Assembly (NCBI RefSeq): GCF_932276165.1
Contig: NC_063991.1
Coordinates: forward strand, 4,641,001 to 4,705,000
Length of the DNA stretch: 64,000 nt
Direction: 5' to 3'
Source of the DNA: Plutella xylostella
Lineage: Eukaryota > Arthropoda > Insecta > Lepidoptera > Plutellidae
A model generated the notes under the pieces. That model ran no database searches. It saw only the letters and a program-made list of their open reading frames with translations, and was not told where the DNA came from. The position numbers were made by a program, and so were the translations under genes. Below are positions 12,501 to 27,500 of the stretch, piece after piece (position 1 is the first letter of the stretch; the number at the start of each line of letters is the position of its first letter).

Positions 12501-15500
12501 ATTATTTTCGGTACTTTTGTTGATGTTGACAGTGTGTCAAATAAATGTTTCTTTCTTTCTGTCTTTCATATATTTATGAATAAGTATTATAAATATATCA
12601 AATAATAACAATATAGTCGTACCGCTGGTGTTGCAAGTGTGCCCGTACAGAACCAATATGGCGGCCGCCATGACGTCACGAGGCCACGAGCCGATGGCGC
12701 CCTCTAGCGGCACGCGGCGGGCGCTGGAACAAAATAATTTTAGGTTAGAATATGCTATAATTTTATTAAAATACAGATACAGGCTGATGCAAAAAGGGTA
12801 TACTAAGTGGAAACCTACATGTGCAGCATATTATATCTAAGCCCGAAAATTAACGTAGGTTTCGGTTTAGTAAACCATATTTGCAACAACCTGTAGATTT
12901 CAATGTCTCAAGGCAAAAATTGAAATTCTAATTACATTTTTAAAATTAGTTTTTCCGTATATCCCATGTTAAATATGCCCTCCTACAACTTCACTGGCCA
13001 CAGAACCTCGCCGAAAACATACCAGATTACCTGGTTCAACTGGCAATATTGGTAGCCGACCTACGATAGTAGGTAGATGACATGAATTGAATAAGGAAGT
13101 AAAACATGAAAGTAAAACCCCACCAGAACCTAACAGAGCTAGGAGGCAACCTGAATCATCGTTTGAATTAGGTATATGTTTTTTAGTTTTCGACTCACAT
13201 ATTTTACACTTCCATTTCTTCCTTGCTTCTACATCTTTTAAGCGGAATAATTTCTGTGAGTAACCAGCACATTCAAATTCAAAATTATTACTGCATATCG
13301 AACACATCATGGTACTTTTAGCATCAACCTGCTTTTTACATGTATGACATATTACTGACTGCGCCATCTTACGGCCACTGCTCGCATTTGTAGCCATCTG
13401 TGCAATGTAGTATTGTACACGTACCAGGTAGTTCAGATGATTTCCGGGAGGTGTCACTAGTGTTTTAATTAAGTCCAATGATCAATATTATGTAGGATCT
13501 TTTATCGTAGTTAGTTGTCTTGACCTCTAGGTGGCGTTACTGTGGTCGACTTTTAGAGACAGCTGATTGGTCAATCAGCTGATGTTTGTATACAGTTTGA
13601 ATTCACTGGATTTTTTGAGAATGAATTATATTTTGGTTCGTTATACAATCACCATTGTTAAATATTAGGTTCAAGAAATATTAATATAATTATCGTCATT
13701 GAAATTACTCACAAAATGTCTTCTTTGGCACAAATTCTTGGGTATTTAGCCTTGTTTTGTGTTTCCGTATTTCACTTCGCATTTACTTGAAGGATTCATT
13801 CACGATCACTGAGATAACATTTACACAGCAAAGTAACGTAACACTTAATGTATTCCTTCACTTTTGGATGCAGAATGACTGATATTTCTATTTAAATAAT
13901 AATTTACTTTACGGAGCTGATGTAGGTCAGAGCACAGTGCTGCCCTCTCTTTAAGTTAAAGTTTTGCAATTGTATATTATAAATGTATATTATAAATATA
14001 TTAAATGTATATTATAAATATATTATAAATGTCTGTAATTTTTTGTGGTAAGGCACATAGTCGCTTGGGCCGGTTTAATAGACATCTAAAAACACTGCGG
14101 CTGACTCACTTGGGGTGCCTCGGCAGCAGGTGTCGGAAGTAGGCGGAGCGCGCGGCGAGGATGGCTCGGTGCGCCGGCAGCGACCAGCCGCAGCCCACTA
14201 GCTCCACGTCGCACCACCATCTGGGGACATTTGAGGGTTATATGTTAATTAAAGATTACTACATAATGTGAAATTCATTACCATTTGTTTGCATTTTCCC
14301 AAGGGACGTAAAGGGCAATTTTTATCCGCTTGCATGGCCAGGTAATGTGGTGGATAACGGATCGAAAATATACGTCCCTCGAGCTATAATCCTCCAAAAT
14401 TTAAACTCAATAGAAACTATTTCTGATGATGCCAAAAATTAGTCGTGAAATAGTCATAAATAGTCGTGTTTTCCAAAAAAATAGTCGTATCATACTTTCG
14501 GAGTTAGAGCTATACTTTATGGAGGATTATAGCTGGAGGTCTCCAGCTATAATCCTCCAGCCTCTGCAGAACAAACGGTAAGGCCTATCGACTTGGTTAA
14601 GGTCTCAAAAAATAGTCGTGAAATAGTCGTAATGACATGCCAAATTTCAGAAATAGTCGTCCAAAGATAGCAGAGATATAAAGGTACTTTGCTGCAGCCC
14701 TGGTGGAGGATTATAGCTGGAGGTTTTGAAAATATCGAATATCTTTGGAACTACTATGACTATCGGTTTGAATTATGTCTCAAAAAATAGTCGTGAAATA
14801 GTCGCTTCTATTTATTATAATTTTAAGCTTGATACAAGCTGTTAAATAATTATATCAAATTCTTCATACAAATCAAAGTGGACGAGAATGCCAAAGCGAG
14901 CCAGTACACAAAAATAATAGCACCGTAGCATTGAAGTACTCATGTCGAATTTATCTATAAATCATTTATTTCGTCATACTTTGCATCAATAGTATCTAAA
15001 CTAATCTTTGGTATGACATTTTATTGCTTTTGCCTTTACCTTACTGTGTACAGAGAAAACGTATGCCTATACACGCACACATTTATCTCTGTTATCTTGA
15101 CAAACGATAGCGATGACGACTACGGCGATGTAGTAGCTAGGTCAGTTATTGTCATCCCTTACTATCCCGTAATCAGACAAATATTGCTATCCTTGTCTCC
15201 TTTCTAACCGGCATGCATCGCACGCATAGAACGCGTGAGCGAACGTTTCACCGGTTGCATCTTGACAAGCAATAGCAAAGCGGTATTTATTACGTCCTGT
15301 AGGGGCCGATGCGAGGTACCCGTCGACTCCAATCAGTAAAGTCAGTGAGGAGTTTAGTTCACAAAATATATTAAATAAGTATTACAGAAAGATGGACTGT
15401 AATGGTTCAGTTGTAAGTGACGACTGATCTAACTATGTAAGATCTAGGTTAAGTAAACTGCTGCGTAAGACAACATAACTCTAGGTATGTGAAAAGGCTG

Positions 15501-18500
15501 TAGCCTGTACATGCTCCCAAGGGCACAAAAAGGAAAAAAAATTAAAGTACCTTAAGTTTTAAAAATCTCTAGTAAGTAAGTGTATATAAGTTAAGTTATT
15601 ATATTACCTAGCTAATTACAAAATTAACAATAAAACTCTGAACCATATCAGTTTACAAAGCAAAAAATTAAGTAAAATAATCAAAACTAAAAATCAAAAT
15701 TAAATCCTTTTGAGTTCGCTTGCTTCTGCGACTCAATAGGAATAGCTCTCTGGTGCATAATCTCCTGTAACTCCATTCCTTGGTTGGAGTGAGTGTGTCG
15801 ACCCGCGCCGCCGCCGCCGCCGCGTGCCGCCGGCCTCCTGCCGCAGCGCGCTCGCATCCACCACCAGCATCCGGCTGTGGCTGCTATCACCAGTAGTATT
15901 GACGACACCGCGTAGTTGCCTATCTCATGCACGGATATCGAGTTCAATGTCACCTCGTGCTGCTTCTGCTCTAGAATTCGCTCCTCAAGTTCACGATGAT
16001 TCTCAGTCAAATTTAGTATTTGTAAGTTTTTATCCACATGCTTCAAATTGACGGTGACCAGGTTGTTAGTAGAGTCTATAGTAGGAACTTGTATCCCGGT
16101 ATCTACATCCACTCTATTGTTTCCATAGGTGTTGTATGCGTAAATAATTTCATCCTCCTTCTGCATTACGCAATCCTGTCCAATCACAATCATTCCGGTG
16201 TTATTCAATGTTGTACTGGTTTTCACCTGACCCCCGCACATTATGCGTAGTAAATATGAATCACAACAAACAAATATCCAGTGATTCGGTTTGTGCAATT
16301 TGATCCATTTTTCCGAACATGTGTCTTGAGTGTAGTTGCATTGTAAGGCATTTCCCTGACTTAACAATTTAGCTTCGCACGGAGCCGCTTTATTGTATAA
16401 GTTGTATATTGGGTGCCGCGCGTGACATAATATATTGTTATCGTCTGTTGTTATACATTGCTGCACTTCTAATTCATCCATGGCTATGTAAGTGTTTTTC
16501 ACAAAATTAGTAGCGATGTAATCCATGGACCGCCTTATCGTTAGTTGACTCTGTCCAATTTTCATTGGTACCGGTATAGTGCGATATAAGACATATTCGT
16601 CATCGCTTATTAGTGGTATGTGCAGTTCAAATAGCATGTAGTTTGTTATTCTCGCTTTGACGTAGATCAACTTGTAAAGGTTGTTTATGTCTTTCCGTAG
16701 GTCTTTGACCGGAAAGGAGAGTCTTTTCTGTAATGTGGATGAAATATGACTCAGTTGATCAATCAGCTGACTGGGTGTAAACAGTCTCATATCCAAGTGT
16801 CCTCGGAGTACGTCAGTAAGTGCGTTGGTAAGCATTTCTTGCTGTTGTTTCAAGTCTGCTATTAATAAGTTCGCCGTCAGTGATTCAGCATTTAACTCAT
16901 TCATTACTGCTAGTTGAAGTAATCGGTTTTCAATCTTTGAAAAATCCGATTCAGTTTCATTTATGTATTTATTGATGGTTTGGAATTGGCTGTTGATAAA
17001 CTTCTCATGGCTCTTGATAAGTGAATTCTCCGCTTCAATTATAAGTGTTTGATTCCTCATCAATTCTACTTGGTAGTCATCGTTCATTTGCAGCTTTTGT
17101 ATGTCTTCTGCGTACTTATCGGCAAAGTTTTGATCTAGTACGCCAAATAAGGTTCGTGCGAGACTTCCTACGCCGTTTATGTAACCTCGTTTCTTTCTTG
17201 ATGAGTGGTCAGTTAATAACATCATGTTGTTTTCTGATATCATTTTTATTTCATGTTGCAAATGATCTGTCACTTGACTACAGTACCCGACTTCTAATCT
17301 TCCACACTGCTTGCTTAAGTGATCGACAAACCGCTGAACCTTTTCCGTAGTTTGCCAGTAATTTGTTAAGTTGTAGTACACCAGTACAATCCATTCGTCG
17401 TGTATGACTTGAACCTTGGCTATTTCATCAAAGTACATTGGTCGATTAGCTTCAAATGGCGTAACTTGGTATTTCGCTGATGTTTGTGCATTACCCGTCG
17501 GGAATATCATAAGTGTTAGCATAAGTGTTGTTATAAAGTTGCACAGTCTGCTCCTTTTGGTTCTAGGCTTCAGTTTGTTAGCAGTATCTGTCTCTTTTGA
17601 TTTATGTTGATCCTTTTCAGTTGGTAAGTTATTGTCAGTTTTCATTGGCAATGGAGTCAGTTTAGTTATTGGGCGCTTGACTGTGTTATTTTGAGTCTTC
17701 AGTGTGACAACTCTAACACATCCGTCAGCTCCTGGATGAACTTCAGTTATTCTTCCCAGTGCCCATTTGCCTGGAGGTAAGCCTTTCTCTTTCACCAAGA
17801 CAAGATCTCCTTTTTCTAGATCTTCTTTTCGCGTCAACCATTTACTTTTGGTCTGCAGTTGATGAAGATACTCACTGGACCATCGCTTCCAAAAATGCTG
17901 ATGCATCAGTTCTACATACTTCCATCTATTCCTTAGATCCAAATGTTTTCCATCGGTAAGTTCTTCCTGTGGCAATGACATTATTGGACCACCAGTGAGA
18001 AAGTGGCCTGGAGTAAGGTATTCCAGGTCTTCCGGATCTTCGGTTATGGGGCAAAGAGGCCTACTGTTCATACACGCCTCAATCTGGTGTAACAAGGTCG
18101 TGAATTCCTCATAAGTCAATTTTGGATGTTTCAATTACTATCCCGGGATCACACAAATAGTGCTGTTCTTTTTTTTATTAGCGTTGATGTGACCGCCACG
18201 TCCGCCGGTGAAATTGGGATTAGTTTTATTGAAGACGCAGTACAGGGTAGCACTCAAGCGATAATAATAAAATACGGTGTTTGAAATATAACTCATTTAA
18301 TTACAATCACAGGCCGAAAGTACTTTTATTTATACTTAAGTTATTCATTAAACAATCTTTAGGTAGATTAGGTTTCATACAATTATCTCAGTATTATTTG
18401 ACTATTAGCTATAAACATATTTAGATTAATTTAAAATAATCACAGTTGGTTTATTGCTAAGTAATAATATAATATTGACGTAGTTCAATAAAAAAACATG

Positions 18501-21500
18501 GTATGAACTTAAATATGTAGTTATTTCACTATTTAAAAATAATTATTTTCTAGCCCTATAGGTATCATAAAAAGCTTAAGTTAAAGTAATCACAGATTGT
18601 TCATTAGTAGGTTTAGGTAATTATAATCACGGTTATTGTCATAATGAAATATAACTCATTTAATTACCATCACAGGCCGAAAGTACTTTTATTTATACTT
18701 AAGTTATTCATTCCTTCATTCATCTTTAGGTAGTTTAGGATTTAATTATTTTTATTCTCCATAGTAAAAAGTCACGTGACCAACTAAGTTTCTATGAAAA
18801 ATGATATATTTTTTTCTAAATTCTGATTTCAGTTTCAGGCTTAGATATACCATGCTGCACATGTAAAATTCGGCTTAGTATACCCTTTTTGCAACACCTT
18901 GTATAATGGTTTTAATAAATATACCTAAATAACTTCGTAGGTGATAATAGGGTATCTATAATGCCCAGATAACTGAATCCTGTAGGTGTAGAACTTGCAA
19001 AAATTATGAACAGCCACTGTAGCTTGCGACGTTATTGAAGAACACACGTAAGCTGCGCTGAAAAAAAAATAAGGCAAATTAACGTCTTATTAATAAAAAT
19101 ATTTGTTTTTTTTTTAATATTATATACATATATATATATATATGATATACGAGTAGGTAGATACGAGTAGTAATAACGTTATTTCACCTAGACTATTTAT
19201 TTGGTAATTTATCGTAATTTGGAGACCACAGCAAACAGTGGAGTAAAATTTCTTATCAGTAACTTATTGCAACAATAACTTGAAACTGCGAACTTTTGTG
19301 CGAAAAGGGTAGAGTAGAAATACTGTTCATTAGTGTATTCGCTTTTTTCAATATATAGGTATGTCCCAAAACCGACCTCTATTGTTTTTGAGCGAAAGAG
19401 ATAGCTGAGTAAACAATTTGGCTTTTGTCCAAAACCGGTTTGGTCGGACGGTGCGTTTGAAACTTGTATGAAATTTCACAGGGTGTGAATTAATTACATA
19501 GGTATTTAGTTCAGAAACACGTTTTTGTCGCTTGTAACTGATAGGTACAAATGAGTTTTGACAAGTAAATTGGCTGTTATAACTTTATCAACTTCAGCAC
19601 CACAACACTGTATTCTAGCATAACCACAATACCATATGAAAATAGTGATAAATTCTTACCTAGGATTTGTTATCTGGTAATCATGTATTCGGAGCCATTG
19701 CAGTTTTTTAGCTCATTACATCAATGCAGTCATTATAGTTTATCGGCGCATTACATCGATAGGCTGTGTTTTCACCTGAAATAATAATGGGTAGGCTTAT
19801 AGGTAGGTTACACATAATTTTTTTTAGACATATATTTATTTGCCTAGTTTCATTCAGAAATACAAACAATAACGCCTTTTTTTGCTATTGAGGGGTAAAT
19901 ATCCACATTTAACCAGGACTACCATATGTAGGTAATCGATGATACCCACATATTTTCGTATCTACTAGAAAGAAAGAAAAGAAAGAAAATTTATATATTT
20001 CTAACACACACAGAAACAACACATACATTTACAAGAAAAAGGTTATAAAGTAAATAAAAAAATAAGTAATTAAAAGAATGTTGCTTCTCGGTGCTGAAAT
20101 GGGTTCTAGTTCAGCTGGATGCTATGGCAAGTACCTACTAAACCACACCATAGCGCTGGTTTTCAACTAGAACCCGTGGGTGAAGTCACGGACTGACTTG
20201 ACACAAAAAAAAAAAACATAAAAAATAACAAACAGAATAAAAAACAGTAACATATACTTATATGCTTAAACAAAGCGTCTCGGTCGTCGCGTTGAGACCA
20301 TAAAACTAAGATAAGATATGTAAGTACATGAATGCCTTGATTGCATGTATGCACAATTTACTAGCTCATAGTGTAAAATTGCTAATTGAATAACAATCCC
20401 CATACATATTAAGCATAGATATTCAAAAATAATTTAGCTACGATACTTCAATAAAAAATCATGTTAATAAATAAGCTGAGCATAACAAAATGGGATGGCT
20501 TGCTTTGATATTGAGTATTAAAAAGGATACTTACTTGCAAATATTCAAACATAGCACTCTCTAAACACTCTTATCTGCATCCACTAATATCTTTTAGAAT
20601 ATAACATCTTGAATATTCATTTGCATATAGAGCACTCACAATATTTTAACAACCAACAATAACACTGATCGTGACCATAGTTTGCACTAAACTGTAAACA
20701 AATTATCAAACAAAACATGCAAAATACTAACCCCAACTTCACCGGTGGCGGCGCGCGGCGGCGGTCACATAAGGGACGTAATAAATACCGGTTTGCTATA
20801 GCTTGTCAAGATGTTACCGGTGACGCAGTCGCTCACGCGTTCTATGCGTGCGATGCATGCCGGTTAGAAAGGAGACAAGGATAGCAATATTTGTCTGATT
20901 ACGGGATAGTAAGGGATGACAATAACTGACCTAGGTACTACATCGCCGTAGTAGTCATCGCTATCGTTTGTCAAGATAACAGAGATAAATGTGTGCGTGT
21001 ATAGGCATACGTTTTCTCTGTACACAGTAAGGTAAATGCTAAGAGCAAAAGCAATAAAATGTCATACCAAAGATTCGTTTAGATACTATTGATGCAAAGT
21101 ATGACGAAATAAATGATTTATAGATAAATTCGACATGAGTACTTCAATGCTACGGTGCTATTATTTTTGTGTACTGGCTCGCTTTGGCATTCTCGTCCAC
21201 TTTGATTTGTATGAAGAATTTGATATCATTATTTAACAGCTTTTATCAAGCTTAAAATTATAATAAATAGAAGCGACTATTTCACGACTATTTTTTGAGA
21301 CATAATTCAAACCGATAGTCATAGTAGTTCCAAAGATATTCGATATTTTCAAAACCTCCAGCTATAATCCTCCACCAGGGCTGCAGCAAAGTACCTTTAT
21401 ATCTCTGCTATCTTTGGACGACTATTTCTGAAATTTGGCATGTCATTACGACTATTTCACGACTATTTTTTGAGACCTTAACCAAGTCGATAGGCCTTAC

Positions 21501-24500
21501 CGTTTGTTCTGCAGAGGCTGGAGGATTATAGCTGGAGACCTCCAGCTATAATCCTCCATAAAGTATAGCTCTAACTCCGAAAGTATGATACGACTATTTT
21601 TTTGGAAAACACGACTATTTATGACTATTTCATGACTAATTTTTGGCATCATCAGAAATAGTTTCTATTGAGTTTAAATTTTGGAGGATTATAGCTCGAG
21701 GGACGTGAAAATATAGGTCAGGCAGAGGTTTATTAAAGGTAGAATATTTCTTTTAGTTCGCTGCCGTCGCCCGGGATGGTTCCGAGGAGGCTTGCAGCGT
21801 TCCCTCTCTGTATAGGTAAGGTAATTTAATTAAAGGAGCCAAATGTAACGTGGTGAAAGAGTGTTATTTATCTCTCCCGGTACCGCCTCGATACAGATAT
21901 CGTAAAACCATAGAAGGTTAACTGACGACTTTTTACCCCTCCGCCGCGCCGCAGCGCTGCACGCGCTCCAGACACAGACGCAGCTCTGGCGTGCTAGATA
22001 GACACACAGATACACAACGCTCTGACGTACTAGCTAGACGGATGCACAGATACACCCCGCAAACTTATAACACCCGTATTTACAGACAAAACAGACAAAA
22101 TATCGCTCTGACATACATCGAAAGTACCAGGAACCCATAAATAACCAAGAAGCTAACTAAAATACAAACAATACAAACGCTCTTAAATCGCATCAAAAGT
22201 ACCAGGATCCTTATAACTTCCAAAGAGGTTCATCTATTTCCCGAGAACAAAACCATATCACTCCTCAAGTACCAGGCGGCTATGAAGCAGTAAGAGCGCA
22301 CCTGTTCTCCAGCAGCCCCTGCAGGTCGCTGGCCAGGCTGGGCGCGGGCGGGCGCGCCAGGTCCGCCTGCACGGCCAGGTCCCTCAGCGCCCGCCTCCAG
22401 CTCCGCCGCCCAGGGACACCTCCGCCGCGCCGCCCGCCCCACTGCACGCGCCCAGACCAGAGCGACGCTGACACCGCCGGACACAGACGCAGCTCTGGCG
22501 TGCTAGACAGACACACACCGCGAACTTATAACACTCTTACAGACAAAACGGCCAAACCATCGCTTTGACATAGGGGCCGTCCATTAATCACGTGAGGTCG
22601 TTTTTCTCATTTTTTGACCCCCCCCTCCCCCCTGGTGATATTTGGTGAGGTTTGGGACCACCCCCCCTCCCCCCACTGGATCACGTGTATTTTTTTGGAA
22701 GTCTATGTAAAGGCTATTTTTGACTAAATAAAATATAAGAGGAGTCGTTGCTTAGCAACGGCGGGCGAGTCAATCAAGGTCATACTACAAATCGTTAAAA
22801 TTTTTACGCCGTTCAAAATTTCGGTTCAGAAATACCTAGCGCTTTTTGACAAAAAATTAATACACGTTGTGTGAGCCACTCACACATTGTTAGAGATTAT
22901 GTGCTGACAGCGCTTGCATGCGCGCCCTCAATTTGGGTAATTCTTGACATCATTGTAAGTATTTTATACATTTAAGTTTTTAGTGCATTATAGACCATTG
23001 AACATATCAGTTCGTTCTTATTTGACAACCTTTTGCACTCAAATCTGACACCTTTAGGGCTTGACCGTAACAACAGCATGAACATTGGTCCTTCGAGCCA
23101 TCGAACTAGACCTCGCGGTAATTTCGGAAAACGTGTTTAAGGACGGTTACATTCGTTGTTAAGAACTATCGGCGCGGTTTAGTTCTGAACTAGCTACCTA
23201 TCACGGATTGCAGTGCAGTGGAACATTGACAGTAAAGTGACATATCATAGAAATCAAACAGATTTCTAGTGACACAGTGCTTTATTTTGACATTTTATAA
23301 CGGGAGGCGATTAAAGTCTACCGGGTACAGGACTTGTGAGAGGCCAGGCAGGCTTCCACGGACAGCAACTTTGAGGCCACGTCGGCTACAATCTGACATT
23401 CTACCTTCGACGACTCAGCGGCAGTACTTCAGACGTTAAGGAGAGTAGGACATCTATCCACTCCATATATCCAAGTAAGATCTTTCCAATTCTTAAGTCA
23501 TAAATATGGAGGCGGTCCTAGCTAAGCAGAAGGAGCTGATCGCGGACATCACGAAGGTACGTGACAACTTTAAAAAGGATAGTAGTCTACGCAAGACGCC
23601 AGAGTATCTCACGAAAAGGCTAGAAACTCTCGAGAGACTCTGGGAAGAATTCCAGAGTGCCCACAATCTACTTGACACTTACACTGACAGGGCACACGAA
23701 TATTTTAGCCGTGACATATACGCTACAACCAAATCCCTCTATGAGGAGGTAAAGATGTTAATAACATCAAGCGGCAATTCGGACAAGTGCGATATACAGA
23801 TGAGCACATCGCAAGCATCCCGAAATGTTTCGGAATTAATGCAACAGCAGCAGACCAACTACAGAGCATTTAAAAGGTTAGTAGACGGGCTGGTGATTGA
23901 CAACATTGAAGACAAGTGGGAGATTGATGATGAGATTCGCAACTTACAATTGAGATGGAATCACATTGACAGTTTACATTTACAAATTGACAACGTTATT
24001 CAAGGTGCAGATCATGGCTACGAGCAAGAGTTTTTGGCATACGAACGAACGTACAAACAGACGAAAAGGGAGTTGAATAAGAAACTTGGGGTAATGATTC
24101 ACCAGCATCAGGCTACTCCACAGGCGGAGATACCTAAGTTCTCAGGAGACTACACGCAGTGGCCTACTTTCCTCGACCTGTTCAGGGGAGCCATACACGA
24201 GCACCCTGGACTATCAAAGGCACAGAAGATGCAACATCTGAAGGGGAAACTACGTGGGGAAGCTGAACGGCTTATCCAGCATCTCCATGTATCGTCTGAC
24301 AATTATGACACAGCGTGGGAAATAATCAACCACAGGTACAATAATGAGCAGATCTTATTCACCAAACACATCGAAACATTTTTAAACCAGCCGGCTATAC
24401 AAAAACAGAACTCCTCTGACCTTAAAAAACTACACGACACTACCCTGGAATCCATATACGCTATCCGCAACTTAGGCGTCGATATAACATCGTGGGACCC

Positions 24501-27500
24501 CTTGCTTGTTCACTTGCTAGCAAAGAAGCTGGACCCATTGACATACAGTGATTACATGGAGTCACGCCGTTCACCGCGTGACTTACCCACGTTCGACGAA
24601 TTTATGGGATTCTTGGAGGCAAAGTTTACGGCGTTAGAACCTATAAATAAGAAGGAGAGGAATGAGACAGCATCATCTATCAAGCCAACGCAACAGATGC
24701 CACAGCGAGAGAAATTTGACAAGATGAATAAACCGGCTAGTAACCGATTTAACTATACCTACAATTCACATCCTGTAGTATTGAAATGTGGCATATGCAA
24801 GACCAACTCTCATGCAATTTTTCAATGTAGGACATTTCGCAATATGGCACCATACATGAAGCTACAAACAATTAAGAATCACGGAATCTGTATAAATTGT
24901 CTCTATGTGCACGAAAATAATAAATGCAACTCAAATAAACGGTGTCGCGAATGTGATGAATCGCACAATACGCTATTGCATGACGCTATAAAAATGGAAC
25001 AGCCGCGAGGTGCGATGAACGCCAACACGTACCAACAGCGTCAGCAAAATGCAAACCATATCGGGCACGACGATGACGCAATACTCCTTACGACTGTTCA
25101 GGTACGAGTCCAGGCCGTGGATGGAACATTTATCAATCTCCGCGGGCTTCTGGATCAGGGTTCCCAGGTGAGCTTGGTCAGTGAAAACGCAGCACAACGA
25201 CTAGGGCTACCGAGACAACAATGCAATGCGGTGGTATCAGGAGTAACATCGACCACCAAGAAAGGAAAGGGAAAGATACAGTTGGTATGCAAATCTATTC
25301 ACGATGAGTACACGTTTACAGCTGACGCCCTCGTTATGAATAAGGTTACTAATAACCTACCGAACCATTCGATTTCCAACCGAACTTATGAACATGTGCA
25401 ACACCTACAGCTAGCCGATCCACAATTTAATATTTCCAATCCAATTGACATGCTGCTTGACGCAAAGGTTTACTCGGAGATATTAATGTCTGGACTGCTA
25501 AAAGGAGCGGTATCGGAACCTATCGCACAACAAACTAGGTTAGGGTGGATTATCTCTGGTAGGGTGACCACACTAAACTGCAACGTGGTGATCAACAACA
25601 TGGACGATATTTCCGCATACTGGGAGATGGAGGACATAACTACGTCGGCCACTGAAATGACAACGCAAGATAAGTTTTGCGAAGACCTGTACGCATCGAC
25701 CACAAAACGATTGCCAAGTGGAAGATATGAGGTACGCCTACCCATGAAGCCACGATTTGAACAACAACTGGGGAATTCCAAACCACAGGCTATAGCGCAA
25801 TTCAAACAGCTAGAAAGGAAGCTGTCTAAAAATGACAATCTTCGTGAAGATTACAAACGCTTCATGAATGAATATCTGACATTAGGGCACATGAAAGAGT
25901 GTGTGATCAGCAACAATCCGCAATGTTTCCTACCACATCACGGGGTCCACAAACAGGACTCCACGACTACGAAACTGCGAGTCGTCTTCAACGCTTCCAA
26001 TAAAACATCCTCAGGTTACAGTGTCAATGACCTCATGGAGTGCGGACCTAAATTGCAAACAGACATTCAGGGATTACTGTTACGCTGGCGAGTGCATAAA
26101 TACGTGCTCACAGCAGATTGTGAGAAAATGTACCGGATGGTTTTACTTGACGAACAAGATCAACAGCTGCAGAAGATAATCTGGCGCGAGAATCCACAGA
26201 AGGCCATAAAGGAATATCACCTCTGTACTTTAACCTATGGGATGAAGGCCAGCCCATATTTGGCTATCAGAACCCTACAGCAGCTCGCTAAGGATGACAT
26301 GGAAAAGTACCCCCTCGCCGCTAAGATAATACTGCATGATAAGGATTTATATGTGGACGACTTACTAACTGGCAGTAACACCATAGAACAAGCGCAAATG
26401 ATTCAGCAAGAATTGATCCAGCTGTTGCGAGGCGGAGGATTTAACCTGAGGAAATGGTCCAGCAATAGTCCATCACTTCTAAAGGACCTGTCGGTAGATC
26501 AACTCAACGCAACCACCATTGATTTTAAAAATGCAGACTCAACTAAAGCCCTAGGATTACAATGGAACGCAGCCTCTGACACTTTCACGTTTAAATACGA
26601 CTACGCGTCCATTGAAATGACAAAACCGCTCACAAAGCGACGATTGCTATCTGTTATATCCAAGGTGTTCGACCCGCTTGGATGGCTAGCTCCGATTTCA
26701 ATAAAAACCAAACTATTATTTCAGTCTGTGTGGGCTAGTGGGATTGAATGGGATGACACAGTAGAACCAAAGGTCCAGCAGGAATGGAGTTTATTGAGAG
26801 AGGACTTACTTAATCTTGACAAATTCAGCATCCAAAGATGGATTGGTGACACCAACACACCTTGTGACATACATGCTTTCTGTGATGCATCGGAGAAGGC
26901 ATTTGCATGTGTGATTTACCTAAAGTCGAAAGACGAGCAAGGAAAAACAACCGTTAAACTTATCGCAGCAAAGACCAAATTAGCGCCACTCAAGAAACCG
27001 ATCACATTACCAAGGCTGGAGTTATGTGGCGCGCTTTTATTAATAAAATTGCTGACAAAGATAAAAGAAGCGTTACCAAACACTGACATACCCGTCTACG
27101 GATGGTGTGATTCTAAGGTGGTGTTAGGTTGGCTGCAAGGTGAACCTACACGATGGAAGACCTTCATAGCAAACAGAGTGAAGGAAATAACTGACATTTT
27201 GCCATCAACAAACTGGAGGTATGTAAAGTCCGCTGAAAACGCCGCGGACTGTGCGACTCGAGGCCTCACTCCATCGCAGCTAGCAGAACATCCGTTGTGG
27301 TGGGAAGGACCTACGTGGCTCAAAGATGACACTCCTCCATCTGACATAAAAATTTACAGTCCTCAAATTGAGTTGAAAACTAATAAATTATGCAACGTAG
27401 TACAGACAACAGCTCCGTTGATTCTAGAACTACTGAATAAATACAGTTCAATAATAGTCATCGTTCGAATCATATGTAGAATATCACGTTTCATAACAAA

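Larger units (their letters stand above)
14364..21714. mobile_element. Foldback-like element with 930-bp inverted repeats carrying an envelope ORF
   Basis: Terminal inverted repeats at about 14372-15299 and 20774-21706 are nearly identical over the stretches compared. They start ACGTCCCTCGAGC and end with GGTATTTATTACGTCC. They are flanked by an 8-bp direct repeat GAAAATAT (14364-14371 and 21707-21714), read as the target duplication. The repeats contain many ATAGTCGT motifs and a GGAGGATTATAGCT motif in both orientations. The 5.5-kb interior has one long frame (15687-18134). No transposase frame is present, so it is probably non-autonomous. Long repeats with internal motifs recall Drosophila FB elements and some MULEs; an 8-bp duplication would also fit hAT or P. 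Class not settled. Confidence 0.8.

Noticed and set aside
15300..15687. An LTR at the 3' end of the envelope fragment
   Set aside because: A TG...CA stretch ending at CCCCTACA can be drawn, but no partner copy is found on the other side, so it cannot be called an LTR.
14372..21706. Polinton/Maverick element
   Set aside because: No polymerase B, integrase or capsid frames, ends are not AGT-type and the duplication is 8 bp, not 6 bp.
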